A stretch of 40,020 nucleotides of DNA from Bacillota bacterium (GCA_023398575.1 JAEWSC010000060.1:1-40020); one strand, 5' to 3'. Counted from the stretch's first letter, positions 7,377-15,120 are shown. Notes: generated by a model from the letters alone, not told the origin. Numbers and translations are program-made.

Positions 7377-9656
7377 TTACTTATTAAAATCTGCGGCAAA
7401 TTTAAGCGCTCCATTGCCCTTTACGATTTGGTTGCATCCATTCAGCACAACCGTATAGGGCTTTTTCGAATCCGTTTCCACGGTAAACTCATTCCCCTTA
7501 CGTGTTACCGTAAAAACAGCAGCCGTCTGTCCGGACAAATCAGGGATCGCTGTCCCTATCACCGCGCCATCCTTGATTTCAAACAGATGGAGCTCAAGCC
7601 CAACCAAATAGTCATAATCAGGCCTGTCATCCCGGCCGCCCATGGGCAGAACGGTGTTCTCCCGCACATACAGCGGCAAGCTCATAAACCCATGGTTTTC
7701 CCTGTGCCATGTACTTCCCCGAGCCATTTTCCCGCTTAACAGGCTGGTCCAGGTACCTTCTGGCAGATAGCAATCCACATGCCCGTCGGCATGGAAAACT
7801 GGCGCTACCAACAGGCTATCGCCCAGCATGTACTGCCGGTCCAGCATTTGGGCCGTCACATCTTCGGGGAACTCCAACAGCATCGGCCGAAGCACCGGTG
7901 CGCCTGTTTCGTGGGCTTGTACTGAAGCACCATAGATATAGGGCATCAGGCGGCATTTAAGTTTTGTAAAGTAACGTACAACATCGCAAGCTTCATCATC
8001 AAACAACCACGGTACTCGATAGCTGCTGGAACCGTGCAGGCGGCTATGGGTAGATAAAAGACCAAAGGCCACCCAGCGCTTATATACATCCGCCGGCGCG
8101 GTCTGCTCAAAACCGGAGATGTCATGGCTCCAGAAACCAAAGCCGCAGTGGGCCAGGGACAAGCCACCCCGCAAGGTTTCAGCCATGGAAACATAGCTGG
8201 CGCTGTTGTCTCCGCCCCAATGCACGGGATACTGTTGCCCGCCTGCCGCAGCGCTGCGGGCAAAGAGCACCGCTTCGCCCTTGCCGCGGCATTCCTCCAA
8301 CAGTTCAAACACCATCTGGTTATATAGATGCGTATAGTAATTATGCATACGCACGGGATCGCTGCCATCAAAATAGACGATGTCTCTGACAGGAATACGC
8401 TCGCCAAAGTCTGTCTTAAAGCAATCTACACCCATGTTAAGCAGCCTGCGCAGATAACCCTGGAACCATGCCCTGGCCTGTGGATTGGTAACGTCTACAA
8501 TACCCATGCCAGCCTGCCACCGGTCGGTCTGCCAGACATCACCATTTGTTTTCTTCAGCAGATACCCATTTTGCATTCCCTCGTCAAACAGGGGGCTCAA
8601 TTGGGCAATATAGGGGTTCAGCCACACGCAAATGCGAAGACCCCGCTCTTTATATCGTTTGAGCATGCCAACAGGATCGGGGAAGGTCTCATCATCCCAG
8701 GCAAAGTCACACCAATTCAGTCCCTTCATCCAGAAGCAGTCAAAGTGGAACACATGCAGTGGGATGTCTCTGTCCGCCATACCCTGGATAAAAGAGGATG
8801 TAGTCTTTTCATCATAGCTGGTGGTGAAGCTGGTAGTCAGCCACAGGCCGAAGGACCATGCCGGCGGCAACGCTGGGCGGCCGGTGAGCATGGTATAGCG
8901 GTTCAATATTTCCTTGGGAGTTGGGCCATAGATGATATAGTAAACAAGCCGTTCCCCTTCTACCGAGAACTGTACCCGCTCCACCTTTTCGCTAGCAACT
9001 TCAAAAGAAACATCAGATAGATCATCCACAAAAACGCCATAACCACGATTCGTCATGTAAAAGGGCACGTTCTTATAGGCAATTTCGGTGGCAGTGCCAC
9101 CATCCTCATTCCACATATCGACCGTTTGCCCGTTTTTCAAGTATGGCGTAAAGCGCTCGCCCAGGCCATACACCCACTCGCCTACATCCAGCATCAGTGA
9201 ATCGGACATATAGGCTTTGCCTGTTTCTGTGTTCAGTGCGTGGGCCATACCGCGGTAGCCGCTGGTGGTCAGCGTCTTTCCATCCGCCACATAATCCACC
9301 CGCCAGCCGCTTTGTGTCTTGTCCACGCGGGCGGACAGGGGTCCGCTTGTGAAGGTACAGCGCGAATCATCTTCCGAAATGACTGGCATGATTTCGTTTT
9401 CCGAAATGACATGCACTGGCCCATTTTGCTTTACGCCCTTAAAATGAGTTACGGAAACACGGATAACGCCCTCTAGCGGCGCAGTGAATTCCACTTCAAG
9501 TGCGGGACCATCCAGTGTGTTTCCCCTGCTGGCTACATGTCGCCCCATTGCCACAGTTTTTAAGCTGCGCTCGGATTGTAACGTGCGGTACCACTCTACC
9601 GCGTAGCCGATTTTGAACTCAGGCCTTAATTGCCAGTATCCATACGTGAAGCGCAT
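7377..9656 (-). CDS. yicI: GH31 alpha-xylosidase (YicI-like)
   Basis: A 759-residue family GH31 enzyme. The N-terminal region (YWQLRPEF, then HFKGVKQNGP) follows the pattern of E. coli YicI closely. The nucleophile is D416 in KTDFGERIP and the acid/base is D483 in HWGGDN. These positions almost coincide with D416 and D482 of YicI, so alpha-xylosidase is more likely than alpha-glucosidase. The ATG at 9654-9656 follows GGAGGG 5-6 bases upstream; the frame extends further upstream without a site. There is no signal peptide. It is the first gene of a two-gene operon with the GH42 enzyme. Isoprimeverose-type or other alpha-xylosides are plausible substrates. The family assignment is firm; the exact sugar is inferred. 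Confidence 0.93.
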   Translation of the reverse strand: MRFTYGYWQLRPEFKIGYAVEWYRTLQSERSLKTVAMGRHVASRGNTLDGPALEVEFTAPLEGVIRVSVTHFKGVKQNGPVHVISENEIMPVISEDDSRCTFTSGPLSARVDKTQSGWRVDYVADGKTLTTSGYRGMAHALNTETGKAYMSDSLMLDVGEWVYGLGERFTPYLKNGQTVDMWNEDGGTATEIAYKNVPFYMTNRGYGVFVDDLSDVSFEVASEKVERVQFSVEGERLVYYIIYGPTPKEILNRYTMLTGRPALPPAWSFGLWLTTSFTTSYDEKTTSSFIQGMADRDIPLHVFHFDCFWMKGLNWCDFAWDDETFPDPVGMLKRYKERGLRICVWLNPYIAQLSPLFDEGMQNGYLLKKTNGDVWQTDRWQAGMGIVDVTNPQARAWFQGYLRRLLNMGVDCFKTDFGERIPVRDIVYFDGSDPVRMHNYYTHLYNQMVFELLEECRGKGEAVLFARSAAAGGQQYPVHWGGDNSASYVSMAETLRGGLSLAHCGFGFWSHDISGFEQTAPADVYKRWVAFGLLSTHSRLHGSSSYRVPWLFDDEACDVVRYFTKLKCRLMPYIYGASVQAHETGAPVLRPMLLEFPEDVTAQMLDRQYMLGDSLLVAPVFHADGHVDCYLPEGTWTSLLSGKMARGSTWHRENHGFMSLPLYVRENTVLPMGGRDDRPDYDYLVGLELHLFEIKDGAVIGTAIPDLSGQTAAVFTVTRKGNEFTVETDSKKPYTVVLNGCNQIVKGNGALKFAADFNK

Positions 9657-9761
9657 ATATTCCCTCCGAACAGCATTATTTGCATAAATCACAAAAAGCA
9701 AACTGTCGTTATAATTCAAGTATCTCCATATATTCCCCTGCCATTTTCGTAATTTTTGATC

Positions 9762-9784
9762 TTGCATTACTATTTTTGCATTAC
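9762..9784 (+). repeat. TTGCATTAC tandem direct repeat
   Basis: TTGCATTAC occurs at 9762-9770 and again at 9776-9784, a 14-base period, and the second copy contains the -35 hexamer of the Crp/Fnr gene promoter. A third TTGCAT lies at 9680-9685 near the start of the GH31 gene. The position between divergent genes suggests a regulator binding site, possibly for the adjacent Crp/Fnr protein. Confidence 0.5.
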
Positions 9785-9804
9785 AGCGCTTTTTGCAGTA
9801 TACT
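9776..9804 (+). promoter_or_regulatory. Promoter of the Crp/Fnr regulator gene
   Basis: TTGCAT (9776-9781), a 17-base spacer and TATACT (9799-9804) give a good sigma-A promoter about 35 bases before the start codon at 9842. The -35 overlaps a direct repeat, which would allow autoregulation. Confidence 0.7.
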
Positions 9805-9841
9805 ATTTCCAAAACACTGGCGCTTTAGTGTGGAGGGTTAC

Positions 9842-10519
9842 ATGCAGGAATTACATCTTCTATCTTCTATTGCCTCTCAGTATCCTTTCTGGACGCAGCT
9901 AAGTGAAGGTCAGAGAAGCTTTCTCCTAAGCCACGCATCATTGATTTGCTATCCGAAGGGGATCAATGTACATAATGGAGAAACTGAATGCGTTGGCTTT
10001 ATTCTTGTTCGGTGCGGCGAACTACGGGTATATATGTTGTCTGAAGAAGGCCGTGAGATCACGCTTTATCGGTTAAAGGATGGGGACATGTGTATTCTGT
10101 CCGCTTCCTGCGTATTGAGCACCATCACCTTTGATGTGCATGTGGACGCACAGGTAGATACAGAGGTTATGCTAGTTAGTGCCGCTGCATTTGCCGAACT
10201 CTCCAGGCAAAATATTTACGTTGAAAAATTCTCTTACCAACTGGCTACAGAACGTTTTTCAGACGTCATGTGGACCATGCAGCAGGTGCTGTTCATGAGT
10301 TTTGACAAGCGATTGGCCATTTTTTTGCTGGATGAGATGTCAAAGACCTCAGACGACACTATTATGTTAACACATGAACAGATTGCAAAGCTTGTTGGCT
10401 CCGCACGCGAGGTTGTGACCAGGATGCTCAAATACTTTTCCAGCGAGGGCATTGTTGCCCTAGCCCGGGGTGGAATAAAGGTACTAGATAAAAAAAGGCT
10501 GCGCAGTCTAACCGAGTAG
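9842..10519 (+). CDS. Crp/Fnr-family transcription regulator
   Basis: A 225-residue regulator. The ATG at 9842 has GGAGG 7 bases upstream. Residues about 25-125 form a cyclic-nucleotide-binding-like beta roll (GEREIT-type strand, then GDMCILSASC). A long dimer helix follows. The C-terminal winged helix-turn-helix (about 160-222) contains LTHEQIAKLVGSAREVVTRM, the recognition helix pattern of this family. Cysteines cluster at GDMCILSASC, as in many clostridial Crp/Fnr proteins, but the N-terminal four-cysteine iron-sulfur pattern of true Fnr is absent. It is divergent from the GH31-GH42 operon, so control of that operon is a reasonable guess. The effector is unknown. Confidence 0.9.
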   Translation: MQELHLLSSIASQYPFWTQLSEGQRSFLLSHASLICYPKGINVHNGETECVGFILVRCGELRVYMLSEEGREITLYRLKDGDMCILSASCVLSTITFDVHVDAQVDTEVMLVSAAAFAELSRQNIYVEKFSYQLATERFSDVMWTMQQVLFMSFDKRLAIFLLDEMSKTSDDTIMLTHEQIAKLVGSAREVVTRMLKYFSSEGIVALARGGIKVLDKKRLRSLTE

Positions 10520-10611
10520 TTGGCAAAATGATTGATTTGCTTAATCCAGACCTGCTGATTTCTTACTTCTTTCGCAACACAGAAAATTGCAAAAAAATTT
10601 GCGAAGACCCG

Positions 10612-10640
10612 TTGCTTTTTCCAAACACATTTGTTATAAT
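10612..10640 (+). promoter_or_regulatory. Promoter of tRNA-Arg
   Basis: TTGCTT (10612-10617), 17 bases, then consensus TATAAT (10635-10640), 26 bases before the tRNA. A short 6-bp hairpin (GCTGTC with GACAGC, 10648-10664) lies in the 5' leader of the precursor. Confidence 0.75.
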
Positions 10641-10666
10641 ACAAAAGCTGTCCGAAAGACAGCCTC

Positions 10667-10743
10667 GGGCCCGTAGCTCAGCTGGATAGAGTGTTTGACT
10701 ACGAATCAAAAGGTCGTGGGTTCGAATCCCGCCGGGCTCACCA
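10667..10743 (+). tRNA. tRNA-Arg (anticodon ACG)
   Basis: A complete 77-base tRNA with encoded CCA. The acceptor stem GGGCCCG pairs with CGGGCTC, including one G-U pair. The D arm is GCTCAGCTGGATAGAGT. The anticodon stem TTTGA/TCAAA surrounds loop CTACGAA, so the anticodon is ACG (read as ICG) for arginine. The T arm contains GGTTCGAATCC. Its 3' 43 bases plus one flanking A are duplicated at 15121-15164, marking it as the integration site of the island to its right. Confidence 0.97.
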
Positions 10744-10744
10744 A
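10701..10744 (+). repeat. attL: 44-bp repeat within tRNA-Arg
   Basis: It runs from the anticodon loop through the T arm and CCA end to one further A. It is identical to 15121-15164. Because it restores the whole 3' half of the tRNA, the gene stays functional after insertion. Confidence 0.9.
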
Positions 10745-10745
10745 C

Positions 10746-10780
10746 AAAAACCCTGCAATCTCAACGATTGCAGGGTTTTT
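10746..10780 (+). terminator. Terminator after tRNA-Arg
   Basis: A 15-bp perfect stem (10746-10760 with 10766-10780), 5-base loop, ending in five T, two bases after the tRNA CCA. It lies inside the island boundary, so the element has supplied a replacement terminator for the tRNA it entered. Confidence 0.85.
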
Positions 10781-10879
10781 ACTTGCTATTCTATGCGGAT
10801 ATTATCAGTGCTTAATCCCCCATCTACATCATTTCTACACCATTGGGATAATTGAGGCTCCATTTCACCGATCCAACCA

Positions 10880-10984
10880 TCAAAAATCCAACCATATCTG
10901 CAGCGCTGCTTTACGTTCTTCGGTTAGATGGGCATATATCGCCATTGTCGATCTATTATCTTTATGGCCTAACATTTTTACAGC
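10880..10984 (-). pseudogene. Tyrosine recombinase, C-terminal remnant
   Basis: Translating the minus strand from 10984 down gives 34 residues and a stop at 10880-10882. They read AVKMLGHKDNRS, TMAIYAHL, TEERKAALQIWLDF. This is the end of the catalytic domain of phage-type integrases: the LGH motif carries the second conserved histidine and the tyrosine of AIYAHL is the nucleophile. An in-frame stop (10985-10987) sits directly before it, and I could find no earlier box (R..HxxR) in any frame up to the peptide gene. It is therefore a fragment. It faces the tRNA, as expected for the element's own integrase. Confidence 0.75.
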
Positions 10985-11262
10985 TTACAGTAAAGTTTGC
11001 AAATGCAGATATGGGTATCAGGATGAATGTAAACAAGAGAGCAAGGAGATTTCATGTTATTCTCATACTAATACCTCATTGGCAATTTTTACATTTTCTA
11101 AGAGTTTCACATAAAATATTTGCATTTTTTCGCAACGAGGGTTCGATAAAATGCCTAACAATAGGTTGGAGTAAAGCCAATGAAGTCAATATTGCGGCTT
11201 CATCCATCAATCACCTTACATAGACATATTTAGTAATAGATGTAAAATTACCATATATATGG
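10985..11262. other. A+T-rich gap inside the island
   Basis: No supported gene. Overlapping plus-strand frames run through here but have no ribosome binding site and cross the recombinase remnant. The sequence may contain unrecognisable decayed recombinase gene. A 12-base palindrome, CCATATATATGG (11251-11262), lies directly before the promoter of the peptide gene and could be an operator. Confidence 0.5.
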
Positions 11263-11291
11263 TTGTCATATTAAGGATATTACGCTAATAT
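11263..11291 (+). promoter_or_regulatory. Promoter of the island peptide gene
   Basis: TTGTCA (11263-11268), a 17-base spacer and TAATAT (11286-11291), 30 bases before the ATG. The palindrome CCATATATATGG abuts the -35 on its upstream side, a common place for an activator or repressor site. Confidence 0.65.
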
Positions 11292-11321
11292 GTAGATAAA
11301 ACAAGAAAGAGAGGGTCTGGT

Positions 11322-11663
11322 ATGAAGTTTACAACTCGGTTACTCACCTCATTTCTCGTAATGGCTGCACTTACAATGTTCTTGGGAGTGGTATCCTATG
11401 CTTCCGTTTCTTATGGCGCTGCTGGACGCATCGAAGCATCTGGTACTCAGGTTCGGGCAGTTGCCACGAGTGGCAGTGCCTATGACGAAAGAGGGATGCC
11501 TGCTTATGGTTACTTACATGCAAAGATTACAACCAGTCTTCAGACAAAATCAGCGGTAGGTTCTCGCTTTAGTGGTTCTACAACGACACCTGTTAGAACA
11601 TCTTACGCTGATAAGAGCGCTAACGAATCTGGCGTTGGATCCTATTGGACTTCTGGTTCATAA
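11322..11663 (+). CDS. Small secreted Ser/Thr/Gly-rich peptide
   Basis: A 113-residue precursor with a clear Sec-type signal peptide: basic MKFTTR, a hydrophobic core of about 18 residues, then SYAS and an alanine/glycine region. Cleavage near residue 27-34 would leave about 80 residues rich in Ser, Thr, Ala, Gly and Tyr, with no cysteine. That rules out disulfides and lanthionines. The mature part has SAYDERGMPAYGYLHAKITT and ends GSYWTSGS. An AGAGAGGG site lies 6 bases upstream of the ATG. It is first in the island gene order, followed by a terminator and then ABC exporter genes. Sec-secreted bacteriocins of the lactococcin 972 kind have this gene order, but I see no convincing sequence match, so the product is best called a candidate bacteriocin-like or signalling peptide. 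Confidence 0.8.
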   Translation: MKFTTRLLTSFLVMAALTMFLGVVSYASVSYGAAGRIEASGTQVRAVATSGSAYDERGMPAYGYLHAKITTSLQTKSAVGSRFSGSTTTPVRTSYADKSANESGVGSYWTSGS

Positions 11664-11693
11664 TCGTTTATAAGCTAACCAGGAAATATGATG

Positions 11694-11740
11694 CAAAGCC
11701 CCATTGATTTGAGCAATCGCAATTGGGGCTTTGTTATTCT
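11694..11740 (+). terminator. Terminator/attenuator between peptide and ABC genes
   Basis: A stem with arms CAAAGCCCC.TTG (from 11694) and CAATTGGGGCTTTG (to 11733), with one bulged base, is followed by TTATTCTTCT. It lies 30 bases after the peptide stop and 25 bases before the first permease. Partial read-through would give much more peptide than transporter from one promoter; I see no clear second promoter before 11765. Confidence 0.7.
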
Positions 11741-11764
11741 TCTATACATCGTGAGGTATGAACG

Positions 11765-12811
11765 ATGTTCATCATGAAACAAAGGCTACCCAAAGGCACT
11801 ACCATGCTTTTCTTGTTGACTATGCTCATTACTGTTTGCGCATCCTTGATGCTAAGCAATTTATACAATAAGGACTTATTATTCAAATATGTTAGAGGAT
11901 ATTATTCCCAAAATAGCCACCAGCTTCATCCTGAAGATAACATCTCCTATCAAGCACTTGAAAAAGCGCTAGTTTTTAATACGAGCGACGGTGTTATGCT
12001 TTATAAAACGAGTCTTGAGTCCATGTATGATACACGCGGTGTTTTTGCAAAGAGCCAAAGCACCATACCCCCTATGCTCTCGGGGCGCTTTTTTATGACC
12101 AATGACTACATAAGTCAAAGTCATATTGCGGTTGTAGGCAGCTTTTTCGAAAAAGACATTAAGCAAAATAATGGTCAAAAGCAAATCACCCTATTCAATA
12201 AAACGTTTGATGTAATAGGAATAATGGGAAGCAATGAACCTACACGTTTGGATACAATGATATGGATTCCTCTTGATACAGCAGTGCTTTTGACTGGTAT
12301 TAGCGGAGACTATATGATTGATGGTTCATCCTCCTTGAGCGTTAAGAAGGATATTGAAGCATTGCATGGACTGATGCGAATCAAGATGGATAGTTATAAT
12401 GGAGAATTAAGAGAATCTGCGTTGGAAGATTTAACAAATGCTCCAGATACAGTCACCTATGTATATCTTTCAGCCCTGCTCTCCTTTCTTGTATCCATCA
12501 TTTTTGCATGCGCCTATTGGATATCTTACCGCAACATGGAAGTATACGTAAAACGATTGAATGGATACAACAACGCAAGTCTCCTTCTCTCCCTGCTTTT
12601 AAGGTATTTCGCCTGCGTTCTGCCGGCTGCTATTGTTGGATCGGCAACCGCCTTCATCACGCAACTGTTTGTCTTCGGAGGATCAATTTTGGCAATTCAT
12701 CTGATGCTTGGCATTATGCTATCAGTCCTGCCTGGTATGTTCATTGTCGTTTTTCAAATTGTGCAATCTGTTTTGAGAAGAGAGATAAAGCCTGCGAGGG
12801 AATGGTTATGA
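11765..12811 (+). CDS. MacB/FtsX-like ABC permease, first subunit
   Basis: A 348-residue membrane protein. A first helix (about 12-31) leads to an extracytoplasmic domain of about 200 residues that contains GRFFMTND and AVVGSFF, the pattern of MacB periplasmic core domains. Three helices follow (about 233-254, 272-298, 308-333). This is the four-helix FtsX/MacB half-permease plan. The ATG at 11765 has GTGAGG 8 bases upstream; a second ATG three codons later is possible. Its stop overlaps the start of the next permease (ATGA), indicating translational coupling. With the next two genes it should form a mechanotransmission-type ABC complex for a secreted or membrane-active peptide, most simply the product of 11322-11663. 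Confidence 0.85.
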   Translation: MFIMKQRLPKGTTMLFLLTMLITVCASLMLSNLYNKDLLFKYVRGYYSQNSHQLHPEDNISYQALEKALVFNTSDGVMLYKTSLESMYDTRGVFAKSQSTIPPMLSGRFFMTNDYISQSHIAVVGSFFEKDIKQNNGQKQITLFNKTFDVIGIMGSNEPTRLDTMIWIPLDTAVLLTGISGDYMIDGSSSLSVKKDIEALHGLMRIKMDSYNGELRESALEDLTNAPDTVTYVYLSALLSFLVSIIFACAYWISYRNMEVYVKRLNGYNNASLLLSLLLRYFACVLPAAIVGSATAFITQLFVFGGSILAIHLMLGIMLSVLPGMFIVVFQIVQSVLRREIKPAREWL

Positions 12812-14187
12812 AAAGCATATGCAGCGAATTGTGGCATAATGTGAAAAAGAGCATCTTTGTTGACATTGTCTTGATAGCGCAATGCGTTTTAGCAACATGG
12901 CTTTTTATTTCAATCATTAGCTACTATGCGGATTTGCCCATCGAATCTGGTCCATCAAATATTAACGGAAAATATGGATATTATGCATTATCGACTATCG
13001 GTTCTGAGCAGCAGGTTGCACAGGCAGACTTGGTAAGACAAGATCCGCAGTATTTGGAAAAACTGATAGCCACCATTGTTCGAGTGAAGGCGGATAAGCG
13101 GTTTACCCTTATCACTGCTGTTTCCAACCAAGGTTTTCCGGTAAGCAATGAAGTGTTTGAATATCGCTTCGCAGGTCCAGTGCCTGCTGATTTCTTTTCT
13201 GGTTCCGCATACCCTGGATACTACAGTATGCCAGAGTACCAGGAATATTTATACAGGGAGCCTCATGCCACTCGCAATTTCTCCGATGCAATCGATCTAA
13301 CTGTGTACCGTGTTGATGAAAATGCTTTTAATCATTATGATTTAGGAGTCAGCATAGGCCGCCCCTTTGAGCACGAAGATTTCACCCTGCGATCGGATCA
13401 AAAAACAATCCCATTGCTACTGGGAGATGCCTACAAGCCATATTTTGATGTTGGCGATACATTCGATGCAGATTTTGTCTACTATAAACTTTCTGTTCAA
13501 GTGATTGGCTTTTTAAATCCACGTAGCGACCTCGTCAGTGATCAATTTCTCCCCATTGATGGACACCCGGTCAGTTTAGATTATGCAATGGTTTATCCAC
13601 TATTCAGTCAGATCGACAGAGAAATCGCCACGTGGGAAGATAGGGAATTTGCAGAAATGAATTTTGAAGGATTTTTAAATGGCACGCTTGTAACAGATGC
13701 CAATGTACCGCGGGCAAAGGTTACGCAAATAGAAAAGGATCTGGGCGATCTGTTTTTGCAAAACGGTCTTCCTCCTTTGCATTTATCAGGTTCACCGGCA
13801 GGCGTATATACTTTTCAACTGGAAACACAAAAGTCCGTTTTTATTATGACAGGCATCATGATAATCGTATTGTTTTTTAACTTGTTCTGCATTCTCTTGT
13901 CTCTGGCAACAAAAATACAAAGAAATTTGAAAAGGTATGCAACGGAGTTGATGTTGGGTCAATCCTTGTTTTCGATTTGGGCAGGTTATCTATGTGAAAT
14001 ACTACTCTTATGCCTAATTTCACTATCCTTTACAGCATACATTTTTCGCATACACATCACTGTTAATCTTGATTTCTTGTGGTATATATCCGGTTTCTAT
14101 ATTGTAGTTGCGCTTACTTCATCCCTTGCGATCCTCTTAAGGCTGAAAGGGCTTGATATTGAGAAACTGATTCGGAGGGCTGAATAA
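12808..14187 (+). CDS. MacB/FtsX-like ABC permease, second subunit
   Basis: A 459-residue membrane protein with the same plan as its upstream neighbour but a larger outside domain. Helix 1 is about residues 17-39, the outside region is about 300 residues, and three helices follow near 345-369, 390-412 and 424-443. The ATG at 12808 overlaps the previous stop in ATGA with GCGAGGG upstream; a long extension of the frame upstream runs inside the first permease and is rejected. Its stop overlaps the ATPase start (TAATG). Sequence resemblance to the first permease is weak by eye, so they would form a heterodimer. In lactococcin 972-type loci a single seven-helix protein fills this role; here it is split in two. 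Confidence 0.83.
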   Translation: MKSICSELWHNVKKSIFVDIVLIAQCVLATWLFISIISYYADLPIESGPSNINGKYGYYALSTIGSEQQVAQADLVRQDPQYLEKLIATIVRVKADKRFTLITAVSNQGFPVSNEVFEYRFAGPVPADFFSGSAYPGYYSMPEYQEYLYREPHATRNFSDAIDLTVYRVDENAFNHYDLGVSIGRPFEHEDFTLRSDQKTIPLLLGDAYKPYFDVGDTFDADFVYYKLSVQVIGFLNPRSDLVSDQFLPIDGHPVSLDYAMVYPLFSQIDREIATWEDREFAEMNFEGFLNGTLVTDANVPRAKVTQIEKDLGDLFLQNGLPPLHLSGSPAGVYTFQLETQKSVFIMTGIMIIVLFFNLFCILLSLATKIQRNLKRYATELMLGQSLFSIWAGYLCEILLLCLISLSFTAYIFRIHITVNLDFLWYISGFYIVVALTSSLAILLRLKGLDIEKLIRRAE

Positions 14188-14849
14188 TGATTGATTTGAT
14201 CGATGTTTACAAGTCATATGGAAAAGGCGAGGCCAAAGTTAATGCACTATGCGGAGTCAATCTATCTATTCGGCAGGGTGAAAAACTTGCAATTATGGGT
14301 AGAAGCGGTTGCGGAAAATCCACATTGCTTAACATTATTGGAGCCTTGCTCTCGATGGATCAAGGCGCCTATCTCTTCAATGGAATCAAGCAGGACCTGT
14401 CAAGCACTAAAAAATTAACGCATTTCCGAAGAGATATGGTAGGATTTGTGATGCAGTACTTTGCGCTGGTCGAGGACATGACAGTAGAGCAGAATATCGC
14501 GTTACCATTGCTTTATCAGCATATTAATGGCGGTCAAATCCATGGGCGTGTTCACAGCGCTATGGAAGCAATGGGTATCATTAACAAGCGAAAGAAGTAT
14601 CCCAATGAATTGTCGGGAGGTCAAAAGCAGCGCGTCGCAATTGCGCGAGCACTGGTAAAGAAACCATCCTTGCTGCTCGCTGATGAACCAACAGGTGCTT
14701 TGGATGAGGATACCAGTCGTGAAGTACTTGCGGTTTTCGATCAGCTAAATCAAACCGGTATGACCATTGTGATGGTCACGCATGACGAGGCAGTAGCAAG
14801 TCGTTGTGATCGAATGCTACTAATGCAGGATGGACATTTTTGTGATTAA
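14187..14849 (+). CDS. ABC transporter ATP-binding protein (MacB/LolD type)
   Basis: A 220-residue ATPase of normal length for the MacB/LolD group. Walker A is GRSGCGKST, the Q loop lies in VMQYFALVEDMTVEQN, the signature is LSGGQKQRVAIARAL, Walker B is LLADEPTGALD and the H loop is VTHDEA. All catalytic residues are intact. It begins within the stop codon of the second permease (TAATG), with GGAGG 9 bases upstream. It powers the two half-permeases just upstream. The family covers export of peptides, antibiotics and lipoproteins and peptide-resistance (BceAB-like) pumps; which applies here cannot be read from the ATPase. Confidence 0.95.
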   Translation: MIDLIDVYKSYGKGEAKVNALCGVNLSIRQGEKLAIMGRSGCGKSTLLNIIGALLSMDQGAYLFNGIKQDLSSTKKLTHFRRDMVGFVMQYFALVEDMTVEQNIALPLLYQHINGGQIHGRVHSAMEAMGIINKRKKYPNELSGGQKQRVAIARALVKKPSLLLADEPTGALDEDTSREVLAVFDQLNQTGMTIVMVTHDEAVASRCDRMLLMQDGHFCD

Positions 14850-14850
14850 T

Positions 14851-15095
14851 ATGGGTATGGAATACTCCAAGTTATGGATTCTATTGAGGAAACGTGGAAT
14901 GCAAAGAACAGACCTGCTAAAGATTATTTCTAGTCCAACCCTGGCTAAGCTTGCTACCGGTGAATCAATCACCACTGACAGCTTAGGATAAATATGTGCA
15001 TTTCTAACATTCTCATTCATTTGAACATCGTATCCTGCCTAACCAACCCACAAAAATCAGAGCCTTATAGAACAAACGCTCGTAGATGTCGATAA
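14851..15095 (+). pseudogene. XRE-family HTH regulator, broken
   Basis: One base after the ATPase stop, an ATG opens 46 codons reading MGMEYSKLWILLRKRGMQ, RTDLLKIISSPTLAKL, ATGESITTDSLG, then TAA (14989-14991). This is the N-terminal half of a Cro/CI-like domain of the small YozG kind (PLWKLLIDKGM... STLAKL... VSLDVL). After the TAA the same frame continues ICAFL, and a shifted frame continues NIVSCLTNP to a stop at 15093-15095. Both fit the missing end (KICxxLxCxxxDIVxxL). One nonsense change and at least one frameshift therefore separate it from an intact gene. It would have been the operon's fourth gene and its regulator. A truncated 46-residue product could still be made. Confidence 0.65.
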
Positions 15096-15120
15096 ATAAG
15101 GAGCCAAGCATAAGGGCTGA

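Noticed and set aside
10852..11223. Plus-strand frame of 123 codons after tRNA-Arg
   Set aside because: It overlaps the recognisable recombinase remnant on the opposite strand, has no ribosome binding site, and its protein looks unlike any family.
11322..11663. Assignment of the island peptide to the lactococcin 972 family
   Set aside because: The gene order fits, but the family's conserved mature pattern (GGTW/YGV-like start and SxxA/GW motifs) is not visible.
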